Source: a virus. From it: 64,000 nucleotides of DNA. Location of the stretch: IMG/VR virus record IMGVR_UViG_3300042367_000228, positions 124,001-188,000 of that record. The stretch is one strand, 5' to 3'. The position numbers were made by a program, and so were the translations under genes. The notes under the pieces are model-generated. The model was not told the DNA's origin. It did no database searches and saw nothing but the letters and a program-made list of their open reading frames with translations. Shown piece after piece: positions 20,959-29,365 of this stretch (positions within the stretch are counted from its first letter, which is position 1; every line of letters begins with the position of its first letter).

Positions 20959-21210
20959 TTATGCGCCTTGTTGTTCAGCTTGTTGTGCTTCAGCTTGTTT
21001 AGCAACAACAATTAAAAAGTTTTCTAATTTAGCATATGTCTGACCAACAGGTACTAATTCATTTGGTTTAAATGCACCTCTTGAAATTGCAATATCAAAA
21101 ATAGTTTTGATTGCATTTAAGTCATTAATAGTAAGATCATTCGATGCTGTTTCTTGAGCTGTTTCTTGTGCTACTTCGTCTTGTACTGCGTCTTGAGTTG
21201 TTTCTGTCAT
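20959..21210 (-). CDS. conserved small acidic protein
   Basis: 83 residues with a Gln/Glu/Thr-rich head and tail around a core (LTINDLNAIKTIFDIA, SRGAFKPNEL). Similar small proteins are frequent in marine T4-like phages, where their function is unknown. Ends one base before the next start. A GAGGAAA ribosome site lies just upstream of the ATG. Confidence 0.65.
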   Translation of the reverse strand: MTETTQDAVQDEVAQETAQETASNDLTINDLNAIKTIFDIAISRGAFKPNELVPVGQTYAKLENFLIVVAKQAEAQQAEQQGA

Positions 21211-21242
21211 GTGTTTTCCTCTATGGTTAGTAATATAATTAA

Positions 21243-21530
21243 TTATCTTAAATTAATTTCAGGGCAAGCAATTGTGAAAAAGCTAAGATCTTTTTCAGAT
21301 TCAAACCCAATAGTAATGTTATAGACAATGGAATTAGATGAATCTAATGAAATCCCCTTGTCTATGTAATATCGATTATTTAAATTTTTAGCAATCCAAC
21401 TGTCAATAGATCTGACTAATTCTGGATTAAATTTATTAATTTTGAAATACGTAAAGTGAGGGCAGGCAAAGCCCACCCTACGCATGTTAAAGTAATTTAA
21501 TGGATTCGGTTTTCCATTTTTTAGAGCCAT
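21243..21530 (-). CDS. hypothetical protein
   Basis: 95 residues, not recognised. Its ATG overlaps the stop of the VWA/metallopeptidase gene as TAATG, so it is probably translated with it and may belong to the same functional unit. No membrane segment or cysteine motif was seen. Confidence 0.6.
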   Translation of the reverse strand: MALKNGKPNPLNYFNMRRVGFACPHFTYFKINKFNPELVRSIDSWIAKNLNNRYYIDKGISLDSSNSIVYNITIGFESEKDLSFFTIACPEINLR

Positions 21531-22711
21531 TATGCTGGCTCCTTAGCAAACTCATAGTAAGCAAACTCACCCCATGGTGGAACAATTGTATTATTGCCAT
21601 GTATGATAAACACTGTGTCGCAGTAAGCTTCATCACCCCAACTACCAAATGGGTAACCGTCAGTAAACATAATAAACTTTTTAGGTTGAATATCATGTTC
21701 TTTCATGTATTCCCAGTTAGCATCAAAGTCTGTGCCGCCACCTCCTTTTGGCTGATACTGGTCAAACTCTGTAATAGTGTAAGCATTGAAATCAGCTTCG
21801 TTATATACTTGTGTATCAAAGCACCACAGTTTAATATTAAACTCTTGATACTCTTGCATAATGCCTTTAATCTCACTTAAGAAATCTCTAGCTTGATCAT
21901 CGCCGATCGATCCTGACATATCAATAGCAACACAGATATCAATAGTTTCATCATAATTAGTACCTGGCAAAATAGCATTCATATGCCAGCCTTTTCTGTT
22001 AGGACGCATGAATGAAAAATCATTTTTAATAGTACTTTGAATTTGCTGACGTAAAATTTCACGCCAGTTCATTTTAGGTTCAGTAAGTTCTTTAATCATA
22101 CGCGCAACACTAGCCGGAGTATTACCAGCACCTGCAGCTTGTGCAGCAGCCATAGTAGCTTCGCGAATCTCGTCTCGAATCTTTTTCAATTCGTCTTTAG
22201 TATATTGCGGACGGCCACTGCCGTTAGGATTACTTTCCCAGTCAACGTGTTCATCTAACATTTCACCAATTTGAGAAAGTGACTGTTCGTCATGATCATC
22301 CATTAGCTTGTCATAAATCTCTTCAGAACCCATACCGTAATAGTTAGTGTCATGAAAGATTTTAATAACAGGCGGAACTTCGCCGATTTTATCACGAATT
22401 AATTGACCGTTTACATTGTAGTCACATGCAATGTTAAAGATTTTAGGATTACGACCATCTCTGCGTGACATGTGATCAAATACGTTGTGCAGGATCTCAT
22501 GGCCAATAACGAATTCAATTTGTTTTACAGTTAGTGGTTCAAAGAACTCGCGATTATAAAAGATAGAACGACCGTCAGTAGCAGCAGTTGGACACCAATC
22601 TGTACCGTCGACAATTTTTAAACGTGTAGCCATGTTGCCAAAGAATGGATGACGTAATAATAAGCCTACGCGAGCTACGATAATCTTGTCTACGATTGTA
22701 TCTAATGCCAT
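21530..22711 (-). CDS. VWA-domain metallopeptidase-like protein, partner of a MoxR ATPase
   Basis: 393 residues from the ATG at 22711, which has a strong AAGGAG site; an upstream in-frame ATG lacks one. Residues 71-75 form HEILH, a zinc-metallopeptidase HExxH motif. The C-terminal half is a von Willebrand A-like domain with an intact MIDAS start (DMSGS, residues 264-268) and a later FTDGYP. This combination matches the DUF2201 'putative metallopeptidase plus VWA-like' family. The gene immediately upstream is a MoxR AAA+ ATPase, the usual partner: such pairs act as chaperone or metal-loading machines. The target in this phage is unknown. Confidence 0.8.
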   Translation of the reverse strand: MALDTIVDKIIVARVGLLLRHPFFGNMATRLKIVDGTDWCPTAATDGRSIFYNREFFEPLTVKQIEFVIGHEILHNVFDHMSRRDGRNPKIFNIACDYNVNGQLIRDKIGEVPPVIKIFHDTNYYGMGSEEIYDKLMDDHDEQSLSQIGEMLDEHVDWESNPNGSGRPQYTKDELKKIRDEIREATMAAAQAAGAGNTPASVARMIKELTEPKMNWREILRQQIQSTIKNDFSFMRPNRKGWHMNAILPGTNYDETIDICVAIDMSGSIGDDQARDFLSEIKGIMQEYQEFNIKLWCFDTQVYNEADFNAYTITEFDQYQPKGGGGTDFDANWEYMKEHDIQPKKFIMFTDGYPFGSWGDEAYCDTVFIIHGNNTIVPPWGEFAYYEFAKEPA

Positions 22712-22743
22712 AAAATACTCCTTAATTTTGTTAGTAAGTGTAA

Positions 22744-22772
22744 AGTATAACACCGCCTTGCGGCGGTGTCAA
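22744..22772 (-). promoter_or_regulatory. sigma70 promoter with a perfect hairpin in its spacer
   Basis: On the minus strand TTGACA and TATACT are 17 bp apart, about 33 bases before the VWA gene start. The spacer coincides with a perfect inverted repeat, ACACCGCC-TTGC-GGCGGTGT on the plus strand at 22750-22769. The hairpin could end transcripts from the upstream MoxR gene or be an operator. Confidence 0.75.
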
Positions 22773-22783
22773 CTGCTTTGAAA

Positions 22784-23875
22784 TTACTGACCGCTAGCAG
22801 CAGTAATATATTTGCCATACTTAGCATGGAAATCGTCAAAACATTCAATTTCGTCTGGCTCTAAAGGTAATTTGTATTGGCACAATGCAAGTTTAGTACC
22901 CATAATTGCAATTTCTGTTTCAAAATTATTCATTAAAAACAGGAAGTAATTGTTAACTTGGTCATTCCAATTAGGTACTTTTTTACTAGCAGCCTCTTTT
23001 AACTCATAGCATAAACTAATTGTTAATGAGTACATTGCTGAAATCTCTTTAGTTTCACATTTTGTAATTTTGCCTTCAAGTACTGAGCGTGGATCAGGCA
23101 ATTTACTTGCAAACTGTCTGTGTGCCATAAACTTAATACCAAGTCCTTCGCCAATTGAACCTGCAACTAGATCGGACAATGTGTCAGAATCAACATCGTT
23201 ATCTGCAAGCAACTCACTTACAAAGCTCCACGAACGTGGCGTAGCAAATGCACGTGAACTCGATTTAGTATCAAATGTATACAAGTCCTGTTTGCTTGCT
23301 GTTAAGAAACCAACTACGTCTGGATGAATATTGTTTTCTGTAGCCCAGTCAAAATAATCATCCCATTCAACAGCCATTTCTAAATGCACAAATCTGTTAG
23401 CCAACGGGGCTGGCATACGATAAGTAACACCTTTGTCTGTTTCTCTGTTACCAGCAGCAACAATTACAACATTTTCTGGCAACTCATATTGACCAACACG
23501 ACGATTTAAAATAAGCTGATAAGCAGCAGCTTGAACACTAGGCGCAGCAGAATTCATCTCGTCTAAAAACAAAATGATGCTTTTGTGTTTTGCAGCAAAC
23601 GCTTTGCTAGGAAGTTCTGAAGGTGGAGCCCATACCATTGTTTGGTCTACTGAATCAAAGTATGGAATACCTTTAATATCTGTTGGCTCCCATAAACTTA
23701 ATCGCACGTCGATCACATGTGCAGTTAACTCACTACCTAATTGTTTAATAATATCAGATTTACCAATGCCTGGAGGACCCCAAATAAAGATTGGACGTTT
23801 GCTGTTAAACGCTTTACGTAAGCATTTTTTAGCGTTTTTAGGACCGACTGTACGTGAAGTGATTTCGTTGCTCAT
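22784..23875 (-). CDS. MoxR-family AAA+ ATPase
   Basis: 363 residues from the ATG at 23875, preferred over an ATG five codons upstream because AGGA lies at a better distance. Walker A is GPPGIGKS (33-40), Walker B is IILFLDEMN (100-108), and a sensor-like AAGNRET follows. The arrangement is that of MoxR/AAA_5 ATPases, which remodel proteins together with a VWA-domain protein; the VWA gene follows directly. Both have their own strong promoter. The pair is found in several marine T4-like phages, without an established function as far as I know. Confidence 0.85.
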   Translation of the reverse strand: MSNEITSRTVGPKNAKKCLRKAFNSKRPIFIWGPPGIGKSDIIKQLGSELTAHVIDVRLSLWEPTDIKGIPYFDSVDQTMVWAPPSELPSKAFAAKHKSIILFLDEMNSAAPSVQAAAYQLILNRRVGQYELPENVVIVAAGNRETDKGVTYRMPAPLANRFVHLEMAVEWDDYFDWATENNIHPDVVGFLTASKQDLYTFDTKSSSRAFATPRSWSFVSELLADNDVDSDTLSDLVAGSIGEGLGIKFMAHRQFASKLPDPRSVLEGKITKCETKEISAMYSLTISLCYELKEAASKKVPNWNDQVNNYFLFLMNNFETEIAIMGTKLALCQYKLPLEPDEIECFDDFHAKYGKYITAASGQ

Positions 23876-23970
23876 AGTGTAATTCCTCATAGTGAGTTAA
23901 AAAAATAAAGTTAAATATAATAAGTAAGCAGTGCGTAAGTTGTTGCGTTGCTAACTAACTATGCTGCATA

Positions 23971-23998
23971 TTATACAGTATTTTTAACAAACGTCAAG
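23971..23998 (-). promoter_or_regulatory. sigma70-like early promoter of the MoxR gene
   Basis: TTGACG and TATAAT on the minus strand, 16 bp apart, lie about 95 bases before the MoxR ATG. The intervening 23876-23970 is an untranslated leader with no clear ORF. The -35 box is just beyond the stop of the upstream gene. Confidence 0.75.
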
Positions 23999-24004
23999 AA
24001 CTTT

Positions 24005-24394
24005 TTACAAGTTGTTTTGCCGTTCTCGCATTGCTTTAGATAATCCATATCTCCGTATGTCATCTGAAAAGAAATACAATTCAACACATTTGCGTTCGTT
24101 GAATACTGTTATGCTTTTATAAGTTAAGTAATAAGGGCAGTCAATATATCTTTCTAAAAAAATGATTGTTTGCGGACTGAGTTCTATTGTATCTGTAAAT
24201 GGAATTTCGTATGCTTTGAGGTCTAATGTTTTAGTTAGAAATTCAAATCCGTCGTCAGATAATCTTAATGCAGCAGGTTTTTCTGATCGAACTGATTGCC
24301 ACCATTTACGAGAAAATAATTTCACGTTAGTGTCATCTGAACTCTTACCCCACTGCTCTAAGAAGATTTTTGTTAATGCAGCTTGCGTGATCAT
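24005..24394 (-). CDS. hypothetical protein
   Basis: 129 residues, mixed charge, no recognised domain. The start ATG overlaps the upstream stop by four bases (ATGA), so it is co-translated with the 91-residue neighbour. Both follow a late-type promoter box. Confidence 0.55.
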   Translation of the reverse strand: MITQAALTKIFLEQWGKSSDDTNVKLFSRKWWQSVRSEKPAALRLSDDGFEFLTKTLDLKAYEIPFTDTIELSPQTIIFLERYIDCPYYLTYKSITVFNERKCVELYFFSDDIRRYGLSKAMRERQNNL

Positions 24395-24666
24395 CGTACT
24401 ATAACCCCTTTAAATAGCTTTAGTACAGCGAAGTCGCTACAATTAAATGTAGTGTTTAGCTTTTTAGCTAAGTTGTGTGCATGCCCTTCATTTGAGAAGC
24501 TGGTCTTTTTGTACTTGTAACTATTGTTGCTAGATATATTTTTTAAATTAATCGGTTCATTACGATAGTATACAGCCCATATTGCATCAGCTTCTAAAAT
24601 TTGGTCTATTTGATTTGTATTTGGATCAGTGTATTCTAAAAGTATACGTGGTTTAGGTCTCGACAT
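24391..24666 (-). CDS. hypothetical protein
   Basis: 91 residues, basic, with an N-terminal MSRPKPRILLEY segment; not recognised. A strong GAGGACC/AGGAGG region directly precedes the ATG, and a GATAAATA late-type box lies 24 bases upstream, making it the first gene of a short late unit. Confidence 0.6.
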   Translation of the reverse strand: MSRPKPRILLEYTDPNTNQIDQILEADAIWAVYYRNEPINLKNISSNNSYKYKKTSFSNEGHAHNLAKKLNTTFNCSDFAVLKLFKGVIVR

Positions 24667-24689
24667 GAGGTCCTCCTATTAACTACGTA

Positions 24690-24697
24690 TATTTATC
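24690..24697 (-). promoter_or_regulatory. T4-type late promoter box (GATAAATA)
   Basis: Minus-strand octamer in the gap directly after the 82-residue gene's stop and 24 bases before the 91-residue gene. Spacing fits a T4 late promoter. Confidence 0.5.
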
Positions 24698-24946
24698 CTA
24701 TTTTTCTTCACTAAAGAAACCGCCATCGAGATTAACAGTAATAACTTCGCTGCTTTGTTGTTGCTTTAACGCTTCTAATAATTCACCGTAGTCACGATTA
24801 ATTTGATCTAAAAGTTCAGTTAGTGCTAAATTAAGTAATCTAGCTTGTTGAATTGGCATTTTTACTTCTTTTTGTTGAGATAACTCAGTTGCACGCAACA
24901 ACTGAGCAAACTGTGTAATAGGACTTGTATTAATCGTTTTTTGCAT
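24698..24946 (-). CDS. small hypothetical protein, helical
   Basis: 82 residues, Gln/Leu-rich and probably alpha-helical (LLRATELSQQKEV, LLEALKQQQ). No known domain. It overlaps the upstream gene by 17 bases in another frame, which argues for coupled translation. Confidence 0.55.
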   Translation of the reverse strand: MQKTINTSPITQFAQLLRATELSQQKEVKMPIQQARLLNLALTELLDQINRDYGELLEALKQQQSSEVITVNLDGGFFSEEK

Positions 24947-25412
24947 TTGCTAATACCATTTTCATTTCAATTTCTGTTTTAAAAGGACCTTTATGGTCGT
25001 TGCGTTCTATAGTAATTGCCTTAGGACAAAAGCTCTTAACCCAGCCTTTTTCAAATTTAATTACATAATAACCAGCACAATACAAACTTTTACTTTGATC
25101 GCTCTTGGTAAATAACGGTAATTTACGTTTAACATCGTATACTGAATTATATGGTTTACAGCTAGTTGGAAACCCATAACATTCATTAGTATCAACTGAT
25201 GATACTTTTACATTGTTGTTAGATAAAAAGAATCCTGATCCAAATTGCTTAGTAAGTTCTTCTTTTTTGTTAAACATTACTTCGTTGTTATTGCTACTTA
25301 GTACATACTTATTTTCTTTTTTATGTAAAGTAGCAATTTTTAAACCGTCTTGTTCTACAATCCAAAATTTACCATCTACGATCGGTTTTGCATGTAGTTC
25401 GATTTCTACCAT
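24930..25412 (-). CDS. hypothetical protein with several cysteines
   Basis: 160 residues. The sequence has a beta-rich N-terminal half and scattered cysteines (ECYGFPTSCKPY, SLYCAGYYVI, KSFCPKAI), but no classic zinc-finger spacing. Not recognised. It overlaps both neighbours by a few bases within the flap-nuclease operon. Confidence 0.55.
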   Translation of the reverse strand: MVEIELHAKPIVDGKFWIVEQDGLKIATLHKKENKYVLSSNNNEVMFNKKEELTKQFGSGFFLSNNNVKVSSVDTNECYGFPTSCKPYNSVYDVKRKLPLFTKSDQSKSLYCAGYYVIKFEKGWVKSFCPKAITIERNDHKGPFKTEIEMKMVLANAKND

Positions 25413-25606
25413 GTATCTACACCTGATATTTCAATTGTTTGAGTAGTAGCAACCTCATTTACTATGTACGGAAACGAAATTTCTAGCAAGTATCCAATAC
25501 CACTAGATCCGTCATACCCTACTTCTATTTTTTCTACATCTGGAAATTTTTCTAAAACTTCTAAAATTTCAAGTAATTCTTCTTTAAGTAATGTAATTTT
25601 TTTCAT
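25406..25606 (-). CDS. small hypothetical protein
   Basis: The ATG at 25606 (MKKITLLKEELLEIL) is chosen because it lies just past the stop of the flap-nuclease gene; a longer frame would run back into that gene. 66 residues, helical N-terminus and beta C-terminus. No function recognised. Confidence 0.55.
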   Translation of the reverse strand: MKKITLLKEELLEILEVLEKFPDVEKIEVGYDGSSGIGYLLEISFPYIVNEVATTQTIEISGVDTW

Positions 25607-25607
25607 A

Positions 25608-26594
25608 TTATTGTTTTGAATAGTTAGCTTGGAAAGGGATGCAATACTGTTGTATGCTATCGACAATGCGTTTCATTTCGTATGATTGACAAAATTTCAT
25701 CATTCGGACACCCACTTGTGATATCTCTTTTGGTTTAGCATTTTCGGTAATAGTATCCTCAATTATTTTACGAATGTCTTCTGGTTGTTGTGTTAAATCA
25801 ATCAATGTTCTGTTACGTTCGTAATCGTCCATTACACGATGTTCTACGCCGTTGTGATCAGTCCATCTTTGTAATAAAAAGTTATTCCACGAATATCCTT
25901 TAGTATTACGATCTTCAAATGCTTCAGTTAATCCTACTTTTTTCGAAGTGCCTTTTGTTCTAGCACCTGGATATGCTGAAAATACATTATCGCTAGTATC
26001 ACCACGTATACACTTTTCAAACAACATCCACTCTGGATCAAATGGTTGTTTGTTTTCACCTGTCTTTTTATCTTTAATAGGTTTGCCTTTAGCATCAAAG
26101 TACCCTTCGTGTGTAATGTGATGATCAGCAACACCGTTATACTGACTAACAGTAGGACTAATTAATTGTTGAAAGTCAGTATCTGTACTAAAAATGATAT
26201 GTTTATCATTTGGGTGCATTTGAATAAATCCGGCAATTAAATCATCTGCTTCTAGTCGCGGATGTTGTAATACAGTACAATTAGTTTTATCACGTACAAA
26301 TTCGCAAAACTCGTTAAATGCCTCCCAAAATATTTTATCTTCTTCTTGCTCTTTAACAGTCATTGCTGCACGAGTTTCTGCACGATTAGCTTTGTATGGC
26401 TTGTAAAAATCTTTACGCCAACTACGCCCTTCTAAACAAAATACTACGTGATGTCCGTCAAAATCATTCCATGTTTTCTTAATACCATTAAACATAATAT
26501 GTAATGCCATACCGAGCTTAATATCGTCACTTCCTTTTACAGAATGACGCGCTCTAGAAAACAAGTTTGCTGTATCTACTTCAATAAATGCCAT
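25608..26594 (-). CDS. 5'-3' exonuclease / flap endonuclease (T4 RNase H-like)
   Basis: 328 residues. This is a FEN-type nuclease that would remove RNA primers and 5' flaps at the phage fork. Metal-binding acidic residues are in the expected order: D7, RLEADDLI (E115, D117, D118), FSTDTDFQQL (D138, D140) and RGDTSDN (D199, D202), the last marking the start of the helix-hairpin-helix DNA-binding region. The length is close to T4 Rnh (305). It works with the polymerase, clamp and clamp loader elsewhere in the window. Confidence 0.9.
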   Translation of the reverse strand: MAFIEVDTANLFSRARHSVKGSDDIKLGMALHIMFNGIKKTWNDFDGHHVVFCLEGRSWRKDFYKPYKANRAETRAAMTVKEQEEDKIFWEAFNEFCEFVRDKTNCTVLQHPRLEADDLIAGFIQMHPNDKHIIFSTDTDFQQLISPTVSQYNGVADHHITHEGYFDAKGKPIKDKKTGENKQPFDPEWMLFEKCIRGDTSDNVFSAYPGARTKGTSKKVGLTEAFEDRNTKGYSWNNFLLQRWTDHNGVEHRVMDDYERNRTLIDLTQQPEDIRKIIEDTITENAKPKEISQVGVRMMKFCQSYEMKRIVDSIQQYCIPFQANYSKQ

Positions 26595-26603
26595 GTTACC
26601 TCT

Positions 26604-27041
26604 CTATAGTTTGTTAACTTTAAGGATTCCAAAATCTTGATCTGTAATATCAATACCTTCCGCTGCTGCAGCATTGTAACAGATATCTCTATACCAACGA
26701 CCTACAATTTCATCTTCTGGATCACCATCAAAACCGTACCCTTCTTGTTTTAATTTTTCAATCCAGTAATCATTCCAATCGATTTCAAAGAATCCGTTTC
26801 TGACATTGTCTGGATTAACTCTAAAACCGATTACATCTACCCATGGTTCTTGTTTTAGTGTTGCTTTTTCTTTTTCAGTTAACGGTGCTTTCTCGACAGC
26901 AACTTTAGCTTTTGGTTTAGCTTTAGTTTTTGGTTTAGCTTTTAACTGTTGTTTAGCTTTAATTGCCGCTTGTACTTCTTGTTGGTGTTTTAATTGTGGA
27001 TTTTCGCCACTAAACACTTTTTTTATAAAATTTCCAAACAT
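26604..27041 (-). CDS. conserved hypothetical protein with a Lys/Pro-rich linker
   Basis: 145 residues in two parts. Residues 18-52 are an Ala/Lys/Pro low-complexity linker (KPKTKAKPKAKV). Residues 55-145 are a conserved globular domain with EPWVDVIGF, NVRNGFFEIDWNDYW and WYRDIC. The C-terminal domain is of a type common in marine T4-like phages with no known function. Its start overlaps the queE stop by one base (TAATG). Confidence 0.65.
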   Translation of the reverse strand: MFGNFIKKVFSGENPQLKHQQEVQAAIKAKQQLKAKPKTKAKPKAKVAVEKAPLTEKEKATLKQEPWVDVIGFRVNPDNVRNGFFEIDWNDYWIEKLKQEGYGFDGDPEDEIVGRWYRDICYNAAAAEGIDITDQDFGILKVNKL

Positions 27042-27883
27042 TATGTTCCCCAGTTGTTGCCGAAGAGAGGGAGGTGAAGTCTATCACTATATCTCAATCC
27101 GTGTTGTAATGCAAGTTCAGCTACACGCTGATTATTAAGATTGTATACTTCAGTTACTCCGCCTACTGGCATTAAGTAAATTTCACCTTTAAATCCTTTA
27201 TCTTTGTATAACTGCATTACTTCGAGTGCTTCAGTAACATCATCTTCAGACGCTACTACAAACTTTAAATATGACCCATGCCCTGAAAATTGATATTCGG
27301 TTACAATTTCAGGACGTATCGCTTTTTCTCTAGGCTCACCACTTACACTTAGTTTAGGACTAATTGAAAACGTAGTTTGATACCGACGTTCTTGATATAA
27401 GTAATCTTCAAACGTGTTTAATAGTTCTTGTGTACCATTAGTTTCAAATGTAATGTTTTTTAAGTCTGCAAGTTTAGGATGTCTTAGTAATTCTGGATAT
27501 ATTTGTTGCCAACCTGGTAATAATGGTTCGCCGCCTGTAATTACTAAGTGTACTCCACCCCATTCACCGTTAGGTAACAGCGCAATCATTCTGTCTACAA
27601 TTTCATCAGTAGACATAGCTGGACTTAAATGCTTAAACTGCGGATATATCGCAGCATATGAGTCACAACCAGTAGTTACTAATGGAAGTAAATTATAGCT
27701 TGTATATAATGATGCAGATTTTGCAAGATCCAAAGCTTCCGTACTTAATTCACCGTTTTGCATTCCAAAACCTCTACAGCGAAAATTGCAACCAAATGTT
27801 CGTAAAAAAATTGACGGTACTCCCATAAATCGCCCTTCGCCTTGCAGTGAGTAAAATATCTCGCTTATTTTAATGTGTGACAT
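27041..27883 (-). CDS. queE: QueE-like 7-carboxy-7-deazaguanine synthase (radical SAM)
   Basis: 280 residues. QueE converts carboxy-tetrahydropterin to 7-carboxy-7-deazaguanine, the base precursor for queuosine and for deazaguanine DNA. The family opening FYSLQGEG...GVPSIFLRTFGCN is clear and a SAM-binding TGGEP lies at 116-120. The iron-sulphur motif is unusual: C32-x3-C36 is followed by F39 where the third cysteine is normally found. C73 in TGCDSY is a candidate third ligand. An HNH homing endonuclease overlaps the start by 19 bases. Works with folE, the queD-like gene and dpdA in this window. Confidence 0.85.
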   Translation of the reverse strand: MSHIKISEIFYSLQGEGRFMGVPSIFLRTFGCNFRCRGFGMQNGELSTEALDLAKSASLYTSYNLLPLVTTGCDSYAAIYPQFKHLSPAMSTDEIVDRMIALLPNGEWGGVHLVITGGEPLLPGWQQIYPELLRHPKLADLKNITFETNGTQELLNTFEDYLYQERRYQTTFSISPKLSVSGEPREKAIRPEIVTEYQFSGHGSYLKFVVASEDDVTEALEVMQLYKDKGFKGEIYLMPVGGVTEVYNLNNQRVAELALQHGLRYSDRLHLPLFGNNWGT

Positions 27884-28671
27884 GTATTATCCTTGATTAA
27901 TTTAGTTATACCAAATTCTTTAAAAGATTTTCCAACAAACGTTGAAAACTCATTATGAATTGACGCAAATTTATGTGTTATAATAACATCATTATTAATA
28001 ATAGTCAATGTATTTTTAGTAAATGTTGGATAAACTGTTAGTAGTTCTTTACTAGTGTTACAAAATCCTTTAGGTGTACAGTAAGAGTATTTAGATGCAG
28101 TTTGGCTTCTAACTATAGATTGTTGACAAACTATGCGTGGTCGTTTACTAGCTTCTCTTTTTTTGTTAACAGTTGCTATACTGTCTTTTCTACCCTTTGC
28201 TAATGCAACATATATAATACCGTTATATTTGTCAAAAAGTTCTTTAGGAATTCGTTTAATTTCTAAAGTATTCAAATTTTTTGCAACCACTGTGCCTTTA
28301 CTATAATTACTTACAACCTTTGCATGCGATTCTCTAAGGTATGCATACACTCTATTGGTTATTTTATAAGATCGGCATACATCACCAGTTTTAGAATACA
28401 CCATTAAGTGTAATGCTTTAATCATTTTAGGACTATTTGTGCCTTTTGCTAATAATAAATGTGCTATATAATGATGCCTTGCACTTAACGTAATTAAGTT
28501 GTTAATATTATCTAATCCGCCAAATGACTTAGGAACGATATGATGAGTTTCGGTGTATTTGTCATTAAGTACTAAGGTTTTACAATGCTCAATAAATGTT
28601 ACATAGCGGGTTATATTATGATTGTTTGGATTTAAAGAATGTTTTAAAATATGTTGTTTATAGTCAGTCAC
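27865..28671 (-). CDS. HNH homing endonuclease, free-standing
   Basis: 268 residues. The HNH core spans residues 41-72: ETHHIVPKSFGG, then NNLITLSARHHYIAHLLL, a pattern common in T4-type free-standing HNH (SegD/Mob-like) enzymes. The remainder is basic and probably binds DNA. Its end runs 19 bases into the start of queE, so it also supplies the queE ribosome-site region. It is one of three intact homing-type genes that each lie immediately 5' of a 7-deazaguanine gene. Confidence 0.85.
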   Translation of the reverse strand: MTDYKQHILKHSLNPNNHNITRYVTFIEHCKTLVLNDKYTETHHIVPKSFGGLDNINNLITLSARHHYIAHLLLAKGTNSPKMIKALHLMVYSKTGDVCRSYKITNRVYAYLRESHAKVVSNYSKGTVVAKNLNTLEIKRIPKELFDKYNGIIYVALAKGRKDSIATVNKKREASKRPRIVCQQSIVRSQTASKYSYCTPKGFCNTSKELLTVYPTFTKNTLTIINNDVIITHKFASIHNEFSTFVGKSFKEFGITKLIKDNTCHTLK

Positions 28672-28681
28672 CTGTTATTCC

Positions 28682-28921
28682 TTAAACATTGTTTAATCCG
28701 ATTCTAGCATATCCTAGTGACGCGTTAAGTTCACGACGACCTTCACGGTTGTCTACCTTGTTCTCTAAGATAATAAGATTATGTTGTAATTTTTGAAGAT
28801 ATAGCTTACCATTGCGTTCCAATCTGTCAGCCGGATAGTTTTTAATTCTGTCCATATACCGCTCAATCTCGTCTTTTTTGAGCTGGATTCTATGCTCAAG
28901 ATTCTCTTTAGTTTTTTTCAT
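28682..28921 (-). CDS. small coiled-coil protein
   Basis: 79 residues, almost entirely helical and highly charged (LEHRIQLKKDEIERYMDRI), consistent with a coiled coil. Overlaps the next gene upstream by 14 bases. Function unknown. Confidence 0.6.
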   Translation of the reverse strand: MKKTKENLEHRIQLKKDEIERYMDRIKNYPADRLERNGKLYLQKLQHNLIILENKVDNREGRRELNASLGYARIGLNNV

Positions 28922-29357
28922 TGTAAGCCTCTTTATGAAATTCTTGACAATCGTTAACTGCAGACTTCAATGCTTCTGCATAGTTTAATGTTTGTTGCTC
29001 GGACATTATAGTAGACTGCTGATATTTAAGATAACCATTAAACCACAAATTCCATGTCATTTTAATACGATGCTGAAACCCGTTAAGAAAGCTCAATGTT
29101 TCGTATGCAATACTGCTTAAAAACGAATTTTTAATTTTGTATGTGTTTGAAACATCAAATGGTCTATCCCAGTACGCAGTTTTTTGCGTTGTAAATGTAG
29201 TTACAGTAATCATATTAAGGTCATCTGCCTCGACCATAAACTCAATATTGTCATCGTCGTTGCCGCATGTGCATTGAATTTTATACATTTTACTGTTACC
29301 CCAGTCACTTGTTTTCATAATGCCTACTGCTGGAATTTGTGGTTTTAAGTCTTTCAT
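28908..29357 (-). CDS. conserved hypothetical protein of T4-like phages
   Basis: 149 residues with a CTCGND cysteine pair near residue 30, followed by a conserved-looking body (FTTQKTAYWDR, KMTWNLWFNGYLKYQ). The general pattern recalls a protein widespread in marine T4-like phages with no assigned function. It lies between queE/HNH and folE. AGGAG precedes the ATG. Confidence 0.65.
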   Translation of the reverse strand: MKDLKPQIPAVGIMKTSDWGNSKMYKIQCTCGNDDDNIEFMVEADDLNMITVTTFTTQKTAYWDRPFDVSNTYKIKNSFLSSIAYETLSFLNGFQHRIKMTWNLWFNGYLKYQQSTIMSEQQTLNYAEALKSAVNDCQEFHKEAYNEKN

Positions 29358-29365
29358 AACTCTCC

